The notes under the pieces: generated by a model
What the model saw: the letters and a program-made list of their open reading frames with translations, nothing else
Told to the model about the DNA's origin: nothing
Databases searched by the model: none
Position numbers and translations under genes: made by a program
Assembly (NCBI RefSeq): GCF_036492635.1
Contig: NZ_AP025305.1
Coordinates: 4,482,000 to 4,545,999 of the forward strand
Length of the DNA stretch: 64,000 bases
Direction of reading: 5' to 3'
From: Aureibacter tunicatorum
Lineage (GTDB): Bacteria; Bacteroidota; Bacteroidia; Cytophagales; Cyclobacteriaceae
Part shown: piece by piece, positions 9,285 through 18,435 of the stretch
Position numbering within the stretch: position 1 is the first letter of the stretch
Layout: the number at the start of each line of letters is the position of its first letter

Positions 9285-9567
9285 TTTAGTAGTAGTATAT
9301 AGTTGTAATATTCCTTTTTATCTAGCTATAAAGCCGATATTAAAATGACACTAAACTAAAAAATATTATTCCTTAAACAGGATATGAAAATCAAAACAAT
9401 AGCTTTTTAAGTCAATTTACTCAGGGTAAAAGCAAATCAACAATCAAAAATAAATAAATATTTTTACGATAAAATACAAAATGAAAAAATACCGTTATTT
9501 ATATCAAATATAAATTCTCATCAAGACCGAATTCTTATGAATATAAAAATTCAATGTAGACAAAAGA
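9285..9567. other. AT-rich intergenic region
   Basis: Region between two minus-strand genes, rich in A and T runs. No coding frame or RNA gene is seen. It must contain the promoter of the minus-strand membrane protein; no clear -33/-7 pair was found. Confidence 0.5.
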
Positions 9568-9593
9568 AAAAAGCACGAAAAATCGTGCTTTTT
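9568..9593 (-). terminator. Terminator of the repeat-protein operon
   Basis: Perfect 11-bp stem AAAAAGCACGA / TCGTGCTTTTT with a 4-nt loop, placed 19 bp past the stop codon of the 1481-residue protein. The T-run follows on the minus strand. Confidence 0.92.
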
Positions 9594-9611
9594 AGCGTTA
9601 AAATAATTAGC

Positions 9612-12600
9612 TTAATTCTTAACAAATTTAAAATTATATATTTCTGTTTTATCAGCCAAAATACGTAAACTATATACTCCATCGGGTAAAGAGGAAACTT
9701 CTATTCCATTAGATAAATTACTATCCATTTTATGAATTAATAACTTGCCCGACACATCAAAAACATAAATGTCAAATTTCATGTTTGCAGCCCCTTCAAA
9801 ATCAACATACAATTTTTCTGTAGTTGGATTTGGGTAGATTTTCATATTATAAATTACTTCTTCGATTGAAGTAGGCTCCACAATTTCGCCTTCTTTCACA
9901 TTCACTTTCACAAAGCGAATTTCACTTACTGACTCACCATCCGAAACCTGAATTGCCACTGACAATTCTCCAAGATAGTTCTCAAAAGGCACTATTTCAT
10001 TACCATCAAATGTATAGTTGGCTCCTTCAAGCACTTTAATGAAGAACTTCTCCGGCTGGCTATCCACATCATAAATTTCAAGATCCTCCAGAGTGATTTG
10101 CAAGGTCTTGTTTTGCTGCATTTCAAGAGTATCAGCGGATACTATCACCGGCTTGTCATTGACAGGAACTACCAATAATGGGAAGTCATAAATCGGACTT
10201 TCGCTTTCATTTGAAACAAGCCTGATTGGAATGTCCAATTCCCCATTGAAATCTGTGGAAGGCATGATGATCCCTCCGTCCAAAATTTGGTAATTTTCGC
10301 CTTCCAATATTTCGATTGATATATTGGAATATAATTCAGCATTCTGCACTTCTAACAAGTCCAAAGTCAATGCAAAAGGCATATCCTCTTCAACGGCATA
10401 AGAATCTTTTGCTTTGTCAATTTCCAACTGATGAAGAACAACTCCAATCGCCAAAGCTGCAGATTCACTAGTCAAACTGCCATTTGTCAAATGCATATTA
10501 ACCGAGATAACCGTACCTTCAAAACCATCATTTAAAAATATGGTATTATCAATCTTGGAATAGTTTTGACCTTCCTCCACGACTAATTGCCATTGGCTTA
10601 AGTCAACATTTCCTTCATTCTTGATGATCAGGTCATCTATATTCAAAGTCAGTCTTTCAGCCGTCCCCAATACATAGTCATCTTTGAAAGCTAAGATCAA
10701 AGGCAATTCATCTGGTTCAATAACATCGATAACCGTAACCGTAGCTTCGAACACTTCACTGTCGCTGACGCCGTCATTTACTTTCAAGCTAACTGTCAAT
10801 GTTCCTATGAAATCCTGAGACGGAGTGATTGTCGTTCCATTAACTGTATAATTATCCCCATCAATCACTACAAGCGTGAAATCTGTTGGATAATTACTAT
10901 CTGCATCCGTTACTGTCAAGTCTGAAAGCTCAATCGTAAGAGCAGTATTTTCATTCGTAGACAAATCATTCACAAGACCTGTGATTACTGGAATTTCATC
11001 CTCTTCTACGATATCGATTACCGTAACCGTAGCTTCAAACACTTCACTGTCGCTGATGCCATCATTAACTTTTACATTAACTGTCAATTCACCAACAAAA
11101 TCTTGATCCGGAGTGATTGTCGTTCCATTAACCGTATAATTATCACCGTCAATCACTGTAAGCGTGAAATCTGTTGGATAATTACTGTCTGCATCTGTTA
11201 CTATCAAGTCCGAAAGTTCAATGGTCAATGCTGTGTTCTCATTCGTCGACAAATCATTCGCAAGACCTGTGATCACTGGGATTTCATCTTCTTCCACGAT
11301 ATCGATTACCGTAACCATAGCTTCAAACACTTCACTGTCGCTGATGCCATCATTAACTTTTACATTAACTATCAATTCACCAACATAATCCTGAGCCGGC
11401 GTGATCGTAGTACCTTCAACAGTATAATTATCACCGTCCAATACAGTCAAGGTAAAGTCCGTTGGATAATCACTATCCGCATCCGTAACTGTCAAGTCAG
11501 AAAGATCAATGGTCAATGCTGTGTTCTCATTCGTCGACAAATCATTCTCAAGACCTGTGATGACTGGGACTTCATCCTCTTCCACGATATCGATTACCGT
11601 AACCGTAGCTTCAAATGCTTCACTGTCGCTGATACCGTCATTAACTTTTACATTAACTTTCAACTCTCCAACATAATCCTGAGCTGGAGTTATAGTCGTT
11701 CCATTAACCGTATAATTATCACCGTCGATCACTGTAAGCGTGAAGTCTGTTGGATAATCACTGTCTGCATCTGTTACTGTCAAGTCTGAAAGCTCAATTG
11801 TCAAAGCTGTGTTTTCATTCGTTGACAAGTCATTCGCAAGACCTGTGATCACTGGAATTTCATCCTCTTCCACGATATCGATTACCGTAACCGTGGCTTC
11901 AAACTCTTCACTGTCGCTGATGCCGTCATTAACTTTTACATTAACTGTCAATTCACCAACATAATCCTGAGCCGGCGTGATCGTAGTACCTTCAACAGTA
12001 TAATTATCACCGTCCAATACAGTCAAGGTAAAGTCCGTTGGATAATCACTATCCGCATCCGTAACTGTCAAGTCCGAAAGCTCAATCGTAAGAGCAGTAT
12101 TTTCATTCGTCGACAAATCATTTGCAAGACCTGTGATGACTGGGATTTCATCTTCTTCCACGATATCAATCACCGTAACTGTAGCTTCAAACTCTTCACT
12201 GTCGCTGATTCCGTCATTAACTTTTACATTAACTTTCAACTCACCAACATAATCCTGAGCCGGCGTGATCGTAGTACCTTCAACAGTATAATTATCACCG
12301 TCCAATACAGTCAAGGTAAAGTCCGTTGGATAATCACTATCCGCATCCGTAACTGTCAAGTCTGAAAGCTCAATTGTCAAAGCGGTATTTTCATTTGTCG
12401 ACAAATCATTTGCTAGACCTGTGATGATAGGTGCCTGATTTATTGCTTCATTTACTATTATGCTAAACGGATAAATATTGCTATCATTAGTGCCATCATT
12501 TACTCTGGCTCTGACAGTTAAAGTTCCATTAAAGTCCGCATCTGGAGTAATTGCATTGTCCTGCAAAGTATAATTATCACCATCCATGATGGTCAATGTA

Positions 12601-14057
12601 AAATCAGCAGGAAAATCACTATCTGAATCTGTTACAACAAAATTGTTTAACGCAAGGTCTAAAGTAGCGTTCTGCTCAATAACTAATGGATTCGAAAGTC
12701 CTGTTATTACCGGCACACCATCTCCGTGGTTTTCCACATCGCCTAAGACGACAATAGTAGTTAAGACTGGTCCCCATTCCAACATTTCATTTCTAACCCT
12801 AATGTTGAATTGATGAATACCTGATTCAAACGGCAATTCAACATCTTTCGCTTGAAGCATTTCTGAAAATGAATCAAAATTCCCATCTTTTGCGGCAAAC
12901 GGAATACCATTTCCTTCTCCCGGATCATTGTTCCAAAAATACTCTGCAGAAACCACTGTAGACGGACGTTTTTTTACAATGATAGGCACATTCAAAGTAT
13001 TAGATACATTAGAGCCGTCTGTTACCTTTACCGGAACTATGATTGTGCCTTCCACAGTATAATTAGGCGTAACGGACGTGCCATCAATCGTATATTCATT
13101 TCCTTCTTCCAGTATTACTCTCAAGCTGGAAATATCACTGTCTTTATCTTCTACAGCAAGATCCGAAAGCAAGATCTCCACAGCATCGCCTGCATAAGTA
13201 ATATATTCTTTTCGTTCGTACTTAAGAAGAGGCTTGCTGGTATTGCCTGTTACAATGATTGTAGTCAATGCAGGTCCCCATTCGAGCATCTCGTTTTGTA
13301 CGCGTATACTAAACTGGTGCACTCCCGCCGAAGGCATATCCACCTCTTTAGCGCTTAACATCTCAACAAATGAATCATAACTTCCATCTTTTGCTTCGAT
13401 AGCTGTCCCATTTCCTTCGCCGGGATCTTCTCCCCAATAATACTCCGCCCTGACAACAGTAGAAGGCTTAGGATTCACTTTAACAGGAACAATATGCGTA
13501 TTGGATTCATTCAATCCATCTGATAACTTGACAGGAACATTTATTATCCCTTCAAACGCATAATCCGGAGTGACAACAGTCCCGTCAAATGTATAATTGT
13601 CTCCTTCCGAGAGAATGACAAAGATGCTCCCTTTTGGACTGTCCTTATCCTCATAGGCTAGTTTATCCAAACTAATATCAACAGGTATGCCCGCATAAGT
13701 CTCAAATTCTTCTCTCTCATACTTCAAAATCGGAGCACTGGTATTCCCGGCAACGACGATAGTCGTCAGCACTGGTCCCCATTGTTCCAAGCTCTTATCA
13801 TATACACGTATATTCAATTGATGTACGCCATCTTGAGAAGGCACAGATGCTTCATTTTTGATCAATGCCTCAACGCTCTGATCAAAACTTCCATCCACGG
13901 CTTCCATAAGTATGCCATTTCCTTCTCCTGGATCTTCATTCCAAAAAAACTCAGCCTTCTGGACTTGAGCCTTCGCGAAATGATGAATCAAAAGAAAGAA
14001 ACACAACAAACTCAGCAAACGCACCGACCTTGTCATCTTTTCCATATCAAAGTTCAT
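9612..14057 (-). CDS. Large secreted repeat protein (cadherin/Ig-like) with T9SS sorting domain
   Basis: 1481 residues. An N-terminal signal sequence (MTRSVRLLSLLCFFLLIHHF, after a possible upstream start MNFDMEK) precedes three related modules of about 170 residues, each opening with a (F/Y)(F/Y)W..DPGEGNG motif. About ten Ig/cadherin-like domains follow; six in the middle are almost identical 97-residue units with VTDADS(D/N)YPTDF and DGDNYTV motifs, the acidic clusters suggesting calcium binding. The last ~80 residues (MKIYPNPTTEKLYVDF, then DGVYSLRI) form a type A T9SS C-terminal sorting domain. The protein is expected to be exported and fixed on the surface as an adhesin or stalk. Its start lies 6 bp after the split beta-helix gene, so the two are co-transcribed. 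Confidence 0.92.
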   Translation of the reverse strand: MNFDMEKMTRSVRLLSLLCFFLLIHHFAKAQVQKAEFFWNEDPGEGNGILMEAVDGSFDQSVEALIKNEASVPSQDGVHQLNIRVYDKSLEQWGPVLTTIVVAGNTSAPILKYEREEFETYAGIPVDISLDKLAYEDKDSPKGSIFVILSEGDNYTFDGTVVTPDYAFEGIINVPVKLSDGLNESNTHIVPVKVNPKPSTVVRAEYYWGEDPGEGNGTAIEAKDGSYDSFVEMLSAKEVDMPSAGVHQFSIRVQNEMLEWGPALTTIIVTGNTSKPLLKYERKEYITYAGDAVEILLSDLAVEDKDSDISSLRVILEEGNEYTIDGTSVTPNYTVEGTIIVPVKVTDGSNVSNTLNVPIIVKKRPSTVVSAEYFWNNDPGEGNGIPFAAKDGNFDSFSEMLQAKDVELPFESGIHQFNIRVRNEMLEWGPVLTTIVVLGDVENHGDGVPVITGLSNPLVIEQNATLDLALNNFVVTDSDSDFPADFTLTIMDGDNYTLQDNAITPDADFNGTLTVRARVNDGTNDSNIYPFSIIVNEAINQAPIITGLANDLSTNENTALTIELSDLTVTDADSDYPTDFTLTVLDGDNYTVEGTTITPAQDYVGELKVNVKVNDGISDSEEFEATVTVIDIVEEDEIPVITGLANDLSTNENTALTIELSDLTVTDADSDYPTDFTLTVLDGDNYTVEGTTITPAQDYVGELTVNVKVNDGISDSEEFEATVTVIDIVEEDEIPVITGLANDLSTNENTALTIELSDLTVTDADSDYPTDFTLTVIDGDNYTVNGTTITPAQDYVGELKVNVKVNDGISDSEAFEATVTVIDIVEEDEVPVITGLENDLSTNENTALTIDLSDLTVTDADSDYPTDFTLTVLDGDNYTVEGTTITPAQDYVGELIVNVKVNDGISDSEVFEAMVTVIDIVEEDEIPVITGLANDLSTNENTALTIELSDLIVTDADSNYPTDFTLTVIDGDNYTVNGTTITPDQDFVGELTVNVKVNDGISDSEVFEATVTVIDIVEEDEIPVITGLVNDLSTNENTALTIELSDLTVTDADSNYPTDFTLVVIDGDNYTVNGTTITPSQDFIGTLTVSLKVNDGVSDSEVFEATVTVIDVIEPDELPLILAFKDDYVLGTAERLTLNIDDLIIKNEGNVDLSQWQLVVEEGQNYSKIDNTIFLNDGFEGTVISVNMHLTNGSLTSESAALAIGVVLHQLEIDKAKDSYAVEEDMPFALTLDLLEVQNAELYSNISIEILEGENYQILDGGIIMPSTDFNGELDIPIRLVSNESESPIYDFPLLVVPVNDKPVIVSADTLEMQQNKTLQITLEDLEIYDVDSQPEKFFIKVLEGANYTFDGNEIVPFENYLGELSVAIQVSDGESVSEIRFVKVNVKEGEIVEPTSIEEVIYNMKIYPNPTTEKLYVDFEGAANMKFDIYVFDVSGKLLIHKMDSNLSNGIEVSSLPDGVYSLRILADKTEIYNFKFVKN
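10710..12432 (-). repeat. Six tandem 291-bp units inside the surface-protein gene
   Basis: Six head-to-tail units of about 291 bp (97 codons), each from the PVITGL motif to the IDIVEEDE motif, differ at only a few residues per unit (VEGTT/VNGTT, GELT/GELK, SEEF/SEVF). Long stretches are identical at DNA level, so unit number can change by slippage or recombination. The unit nearest the C terminus is the most diverged. Confidence 0.93.
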
Positions 14058-14063
14058 AAGCTA

Positions 14064-15305
14064 TTACTTCCCTGTTTTAGCTCCAGCTTCGATATCTATG
14101 ATAACTCCCGGCAAGAATTTATTATTCTCTATCATATCAATAAAAAAAGCGGTAGGCAGATTAGTTTCAAATTCAGTACCTGCCGGATGATAATACATCT
14201 CAAATGGAAATGGTCCGCCAGACTTTCCTTGAGTATTGCGAGTACGGTCTATATTCGAATAGGTAGCTTCAGGATGTCCTTGATTTTTGACTAATTCTGC
14301 TCCTTCTGTAGATTGAGATCCTTTATTTCGAATCGTTATTTTGCTCACATCTGCATAATCCACTTGGATATGATTATAACTCGCAACCCCAGGTTGGTCA
14401 AAAATATTAATATAAGCCATTCCTTCAACACTCCCTTTGGCTTTAATTTCAAATTCATTATTTATGAAGTCTTTATATTCCGTTACTGTACCAATACCAG
14501 CTAAAATTGTTCCTGATGAACTTCCTGAGCTTATGCCATTACCACCTTCTTTTAACGTAAAGTCTTCAACTATAAATGTATTATTTAAAATCTTGAGTTT
14601 TGAATCTTTATTCCCTTCTAAATTAATCAAACCAAATACTTTATTGCCCAGCATTCTAATCCAACTTGAGGCCATAAAATTTCCCACATACAAACTCTTT
14701 ATTTCATTCCCAATAAGCATTAACTAACTAGAAACAGATGTTGTATTATTATTAACCAACCTTTTTATATAATTACCAATAATTAAGTCCTTATATGATT
14801 TATTTATTGTAAAAACACCTTTAATACTATTATTAACAAAATAACCTTTTGATTTTTGAAAAACAGTTAGGTTTTCATTAACGATGCAATTATATAAATC
14901 AACAGTATATCTTAGATAATTATTACCAGAATTTTCAACGTGTTCCAAACTTTTTAACTCTAAATTTATCAATTTCAATGTATAGTTATAATTTGAATAA
15001 GATCCATGATAGGTAATATCAAAATCTAATTTGGGTCTTCTTATCGCATTAGGAGATGCCATGATAATGATATTTTGTGATCGTATTAAAATATCTTCAC
15101 CCGTATAAGCACTATTCGGATCAGTACGATTTTCAATAATTACTCTACCATCAACCCCTGCTGCCCTGATTGCATCTTGCACACTACTGTATGTACCATT
15201 AAAGCCATGCTCAGTCACATAAACATCCTTAGCACTTGCAGTACCCATCACTGCCACGATCATCATGATCACAGCGAATAGTTTTGTTTGTTTAGTTTGT
15301 TTCAT
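14064..15305 (-). pseudogene. Secreted beta-helix (pectin-lyase-like) protein gene split by an in-frame TAG
   Basis: Two frames, 15305-14724 and 14720-14064, are in the same phase and separated only by TAG (14726-14724) and one sense codon. The first part has a signal peptide (MKQTKQTKLFAVIMMIVAVM...ASA) and a VQDAIRAA segment typical of right-handed parallel beta-helix proteins. Repeating rungs run straight through the stop: LIIGNYIKRL before it, LMLIGNEIKSL just after it. Together they make about 413 residues. The likeliest reading is a nonsense mutation in a surface beta-helix gene; stop readthrough or a base-calling error is possible. The second half could start at ATG 14720 but would lack a signal peptide. 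It is upstream of, and transcribed with, the large T9SS protein. Confidence 0.8.
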
Positions 15306-16066
15306 TTTTAGATTAATTACCAACGATTAAAACATAACAAAATTAATAAAAAACATACTTTAAATTATTTATCATGAAAAATTATAAATTAGTGGTGACA
15401 TATTGTAATTATAATCATTCTCAAAATCACTTTTCATATTTAAAAAATAATCCCCCATCCAAGAAGACTAAAAAAACGGCTTAATACGCTGTTGATTAAT
15501 AATACATATTATTAATTCATCGTTTTTATAAAATTTCAATTAGCAATAAGGAGTTTTCAATTAAAAAAACAAACGAAAATTCCACCCTTATTAACAAAGA
15601 TTGCTTTCCATATTCAGATATAAAATAAGGGCTGCGAAACAGCCCTTTTAGTTTAATAAGCAATGTTTATCACGATCAGTTTTTAATGATTTTCTAAACC
15701 ATCCTCCTTAGTATTTCCTCCAGAGGTAAATAAAGTGGTGTCAAAATCAATCGTGATAATGTCTAGTATCTATTTAAAATTATTTTGACATATCAACTCT
15801 CAAGAGATTGAGAAAAACATCCCTTTAATCCCCCGTCGAAAGGTGGAATTCGCTATTTATTAGGCTAAATAACTAATATTAAACACATGCTTACTCAATA
15901 ATATTTGTCACGATTTTTTCATGAATTTCTTGATCAATCGCCCTTTCAATTTCCTAATGAGAAAAAAATGGAATAAAAAAATAAGGTGCGATATAAATGC
16001 ACTTCCCACAACTATCATTGCATCACAATCAAACAATTAAATACTTTTTAAAACCTAAAAAAAACA
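15306..16066. other. 760-bp intergenic region with repeat copy 1
   Basis: Divergent intergenic region between the beta-helix gene (-) and the Sdp operon (+). It holds one copy of a ~230-bp element (15629-15858) also found after the operon. The remainder is AT-rich without a coding frame. A weak -7-like TATCATTG lies at 16013-16020 ahead of sdpC; no clear -33 partner was seen. Confidence 0.7.
15629..15858 (+). repeat. Long direct repeat, copy 1 (left flank of Sdp operon)
   Basis: About 230 bp, roughly 88-90 percent identical by eye to 20375-20604 in the same orientation. It opens with a terminator-like hairpin GGGCTG-CGAAA-CAGCCC-TTTT. It contains an inverted pair TTATCACGAT (15667-15676) / ATCGTGATAA (15750-15759), a CCTCCAGAGG hairpin, a near-palindrome CTCTCAAGAG and a C-rich stretch before GAATTCGCTATTT. 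No open frame is conserved, so it is non-coding. Confidence 0.9.
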
Positions 16067-16807
16067 ATGGAAAAATTAAGAAAAATTTTCTCAAACCAAG
16101 CTTTCATTTTTAGCTTAATCTTCAGCATCACTGTATCGCTTTCAAGCTGTAACAACCAATCATCTTTAAATGAAAGTTCTTCAGTGACTAAAGTTGGGGG
16201 AGAGGAAATCTTCAGAGCCGCGCTAATGATGGATGCGGAAGATCTTGCCGAAAGAATACCTACTTATTCAGACTACATTCCTTACTTGGGGAACTTAACG
16301 CCTGAGCAAGCGATCAAAAGAGCTGAAAACAACGACAATATTATTGCTGTCATCAAGAGTTTGGATCCATCATTTTTCGAAAATTTTGAGCAAACAATCA
16401 AAAGCGATGATCCTTACGCAATCAAAGAAATCTTGGGTAAGGCAGCTAACTTGCTTACAGTCGCTACTTACAAGCTGAATCATAAGCTTGAGGAAAACGC
16501 TGAAATGGACAATATCACGGCAAGCATCGATTTCAACCAGTATGATATCCAATCCAAAGACAGTCTTAACAAGCTTGTTGAAGACATCAACAACATATAT
16601 ACTTCCCAAAGTAGCATTGACGGCCCAAGAGGCAATGCATGCGTTGTAGGTCCTGTAGCTATAGCTGTAGCTATTGCTGTAGTAGTGGTCGCTGTTGCCG
16701 TAGCTGTTATTAGAGGTGAACAAGGAGCTCCAGGTCCTAATAATGAAATCCAAGACAATGATTACTTGATGGAATCACTTGTTAAAGATTTAATTCTTAA
16801 CTATTAG
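16067..16807 (+). CDS. SdpC-family antimicrobial peptide (toxin) precursor, lipoprotein-like
   Basis: 246 residues. The N-terminal signal ends in a lipobox-like SLSSC (Cys28). The middle matches the SdpC precursor pattern as I recall it from Bacillus: VGGEEIFRAAL near residue 43, then IIAVIKSLDPSFFENFEQTI and KEILGKAANLL (about 92-130). A short polar spacer ends in GPRGNAC; Cys192 opens a 23-residue hydrophobic Ala/Val core (about 193-215), and the tail ends in YLMESLVKDLIL. In Bacillus the hydrophobic core is cut out and secreted as the SDP toxin, which kills sister cells by collapsing the proton motive force. Only one Cys is in the core here, where SDP has two. SdpA- and SdpB-like genes follow, which strongly supports the call. 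No SdpI-like immunity gene is visible. Confidence 0.82.
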   Translation: MEKLRKIFSNQAFIFSLIFSITVSLSSCNNQSSLNESSSVTKVGGEEIFRAALMMDAEDLAERIPTYSDYIPYLGNLTPEQAIKRAENNDNIIAVIKSLDPSFFENFEQTIKSDDPYAIKEILGKAANLLTVATYKLNHKLEENAEMDNITASIDFNQYDIQSKDSLNKLVEDINNIYTSQSSIDGPRGNACVVGPVAIAVAIAVVVVAVAVAVIRGEQGAPGPNNEIQDNDYLMESLVKDLILNY

Positions 16808-16820
16808 TCCATCAAAATTT

Positions 16821-16866
16821 CCCCAATGATGGTCAGTTTTCAACTCCATCGTTGGGGTGATTTTAC
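16821..16866 (+). terminator. Hairpin between toxin precursor and maturation genes
   Basis: 12-bp stem CCCCAATGATGG (16821-16832) / CCATCGTTGGGG (16846-16857) with one G-U pair and a 13-nt loop, followed by TGATTTTAC. The stem is strong but the T tract short, which suits a partial terminator giving more sdpC than sdpAB transcript, or an mRNA 3'-end stabiliser. Confidence 0.7.
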
Positions 16867-16916
16867 AAATACGCTTTTCATTAATTTATTACCGCATTCT
16901 CCTAAATACTTTTAAC

Positions 16917-17432
16917 ATGTATTCTAAGCTGTTTTTTTACATATTCACAAGCTTTTTGGCCTTCTTGCTATTCGCCTCGGTAGTCATCAGCAGCTTTCCC
17001 AAAAGCGCCATAAGCATGCCCGGCAACGTAAAGTATTATCTCAACGCACTTGTGCCACAGGGTTGGGGATTTTTCACCAAATCTCCAAGAGAAAACTATT
17101 TGACCTTATACGAAGTAGAAAATGATCAACTCATTAAGATTCCGCTAAATAACTCAGACATTAAAAATTATTTTGGATTGTCCAGAATGGGAAGAAGCCT
17201 ATTCATGGAAATCAGCATCATCAAAAGCCAAATCTCCGAATCCGAATGGTCAAAAGGCTTCGACAAGAGTATTTCACTTGAAAATGCATATCAAGTTAAC
17301 AATACAGATTTTCTTCACTATTTGAAAAAAGGCAAATACGTCATCGTCGAAGAAAACTTCATCCCTTGGAACTGGGCCAATCTCATAGAATCAAACACTA
17401 ATAAATTCATAATCATCGAATGCAATGGATAA
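16917..17432 (+). CDS. SdpA-family antimicrobial peptide system protein
   Basis: 171 residues from ATG 16917 (MYSKLFFYIF). The frame opens 60 bp earlier with GTG, but that lies inside the upstream hairpin. One N-terminal transmembrane helix (about 5-27) is followed by a soluble domain with the PQGWGFFTKSPRE motif, which I associate with SdpA. In Bacillus SdpA is needed, together with SdpB, to turn pro-SdpC into active SDP toxin. The stop codon overlaps the SdpB start by 8 bp, so translation is probably coupled. The family call rests on this motif, size and gene order; its biochemical action is not established even in the model system. Confidence 0.82.
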   Translation: MYSKLFFYIFTSFLAFLLFASVVISSFPKSAISMPGNVKYYLNALVPQGWGFFTKSPRENYLTLYEVENDQLIKIPLNNSDIKNYFGLSRMGRSLFMEISIIKSQISESEWSKGFDKSISLENAYQVNNTDFLHYLKKGKYVIVEENFIPWNWANLIESNTNKFIIIECNG

Positions 17433-18435
17433 TATAGCCAACCTTCCTCACAGAATTCTAAGTATTTTTGAAAGCATTTCTTCCAAAAACCCATTTACAA
17501 ATGTCTATGGATTAGGCCGCAGTGTGCTTGCTTTGGGAATGTTCCTTACCTTGCTTTTCAACGAAAAGGAAATTCTCTTTCCTCAACACCTATTCCATGC
17601 AAATATCGCGGACAGCAGATTCATCGAGTCAACCAATCTCTTTTTTATTTTCGGACTGGAACATTACTGGGCCTCATTACTGATCTCTTCGATAATACTT
17701 TTATCAGTGATCAGCGGGTACTTTCCTAGAATCACAGGCATATTGCACTGGTGGGTGACATTCAGTTTTTTCAAATCAGCAGCAATCATCGAGGGCGGAG
17801 ATCAAATCGCTGCCACAATAACCCTATTGTTGATTCCAATCACTTTGTTGGACAACAGAAAAAATCATTGGAACAAAATCGAACATAAATCAAATCCTTT
17901 CTCCAACTACATTGCGTATATTTTCTTTCTCTTTATCAAAATACAAGTTGCGATCATATACCTTCATGCCGGCATTGACAAACTATATAAAGTACAAGAA
18001 TGGGTAGACGGAACCGCCGTTTATTACTGGTTCAACAATTCTATTTTTGGCCTATCAGATGCCCTTTCGGGAGGTTGGTTGGAACACAGCCTCAATAACG
18101 CATTAGTTGTGCAATCCATTAGCTGGGGTGCCATAGCTTTTGAAATATTATTATTTGGCACTCTCTTCATGTCATTTAATAAGAAAAAATACTTCCTCTT
18201 CTTTGGCATATTATTTCACTTTGGGATCATGCTTGTTCATGGGCTGGTGACATTTTACATGACAATGACCTGCGCGCTGATTCTATATATTCTACCTCCG
18301 GAAATGATCATCAATGCAAAACTTCCTGATTTTAAAAGCAAGTGGACGACTCTACTCTCCTACTTTAAAAGAAGCCTACCAGCAAACGATAAATCCTATG
18401 CCCAAACACAAGCATACCATACTATTCGACACTGA
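17425..18435 (+). CDS. SdpB-family (HTTM-domain) membrane protein
   Basis: 336 residues, polytopic, with about seven or eight hydrophobic helices. Features of the HTTM/SdpB group are present: NVYGLGRSVLALGMFLTLLF near residue 26, a helix with KIQVAIIYLHAGIDKL, and DGTAVYYWFNNSIF near residue 195. HTTM is the vitamin-K-dependent-carboxylase-like membrane domain. In Bacillus SdpB is a membrane protein required to mature the SDP toxin. The gene overlaps both neighbours: 8 bp with sdpA upstream and 38 bp with the DCC gene downstream. It would work with the SdpA-like protein at the inner membrane. Confidence 0.85.
   Translation: MDNIANLPHRILSIFESISSKNPFTNVYGLGRSVLALGMFLTLLFNEKEILFPQHLFHANIADSRFIESTNLFFIFGLEHYWASLLISSIILLSVISGYFPRITGILHWWVTFSFFKSAAIIEGGDQIAATITLLLIPITLLDNRKNHWNKIEHKSNPFSNYIAYIFFLFIKIQVAIIYLHAGIDKLYKVQEWVDGTAVYYWFNNSIFGLSDALSGGWLEHSLNNALVVQSISWGAIAFEILLFGTLFMSFNKKKYFLFFGILFHFGIMLVHGLVTFYMTMTCALILYILPPEMIINAKLPDFKSKWTTLLSYFKRSLPANDKSYAQTQAYHTIRH

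Noticed and set aside
11103-11789. 228-codon open frame on the + strand
   Set aside because: It is antisense inside the tandem repeats of the surface protein, and its own internal repetition follows the 291-bp units; a shadow frame.
15774-15800. TTGACA in the flanking repeat as a sigma-70 promoter
   Set aside because: Bacteroidota primary sigma factors use TTTG/TAnnTTTG, and no matching -7 box is at the right distance; the hexamer is part of both repeat copies.
16660-16720. Hydrophobic stretch of the sdpC product as an ordinary transmembrane helix of a lipoprotein
   Set aside because: An internal helix is odd for a lipoprotein, and the neighbouring SdpA/SdpB genes and preceding conserved region fit a toxin core better.
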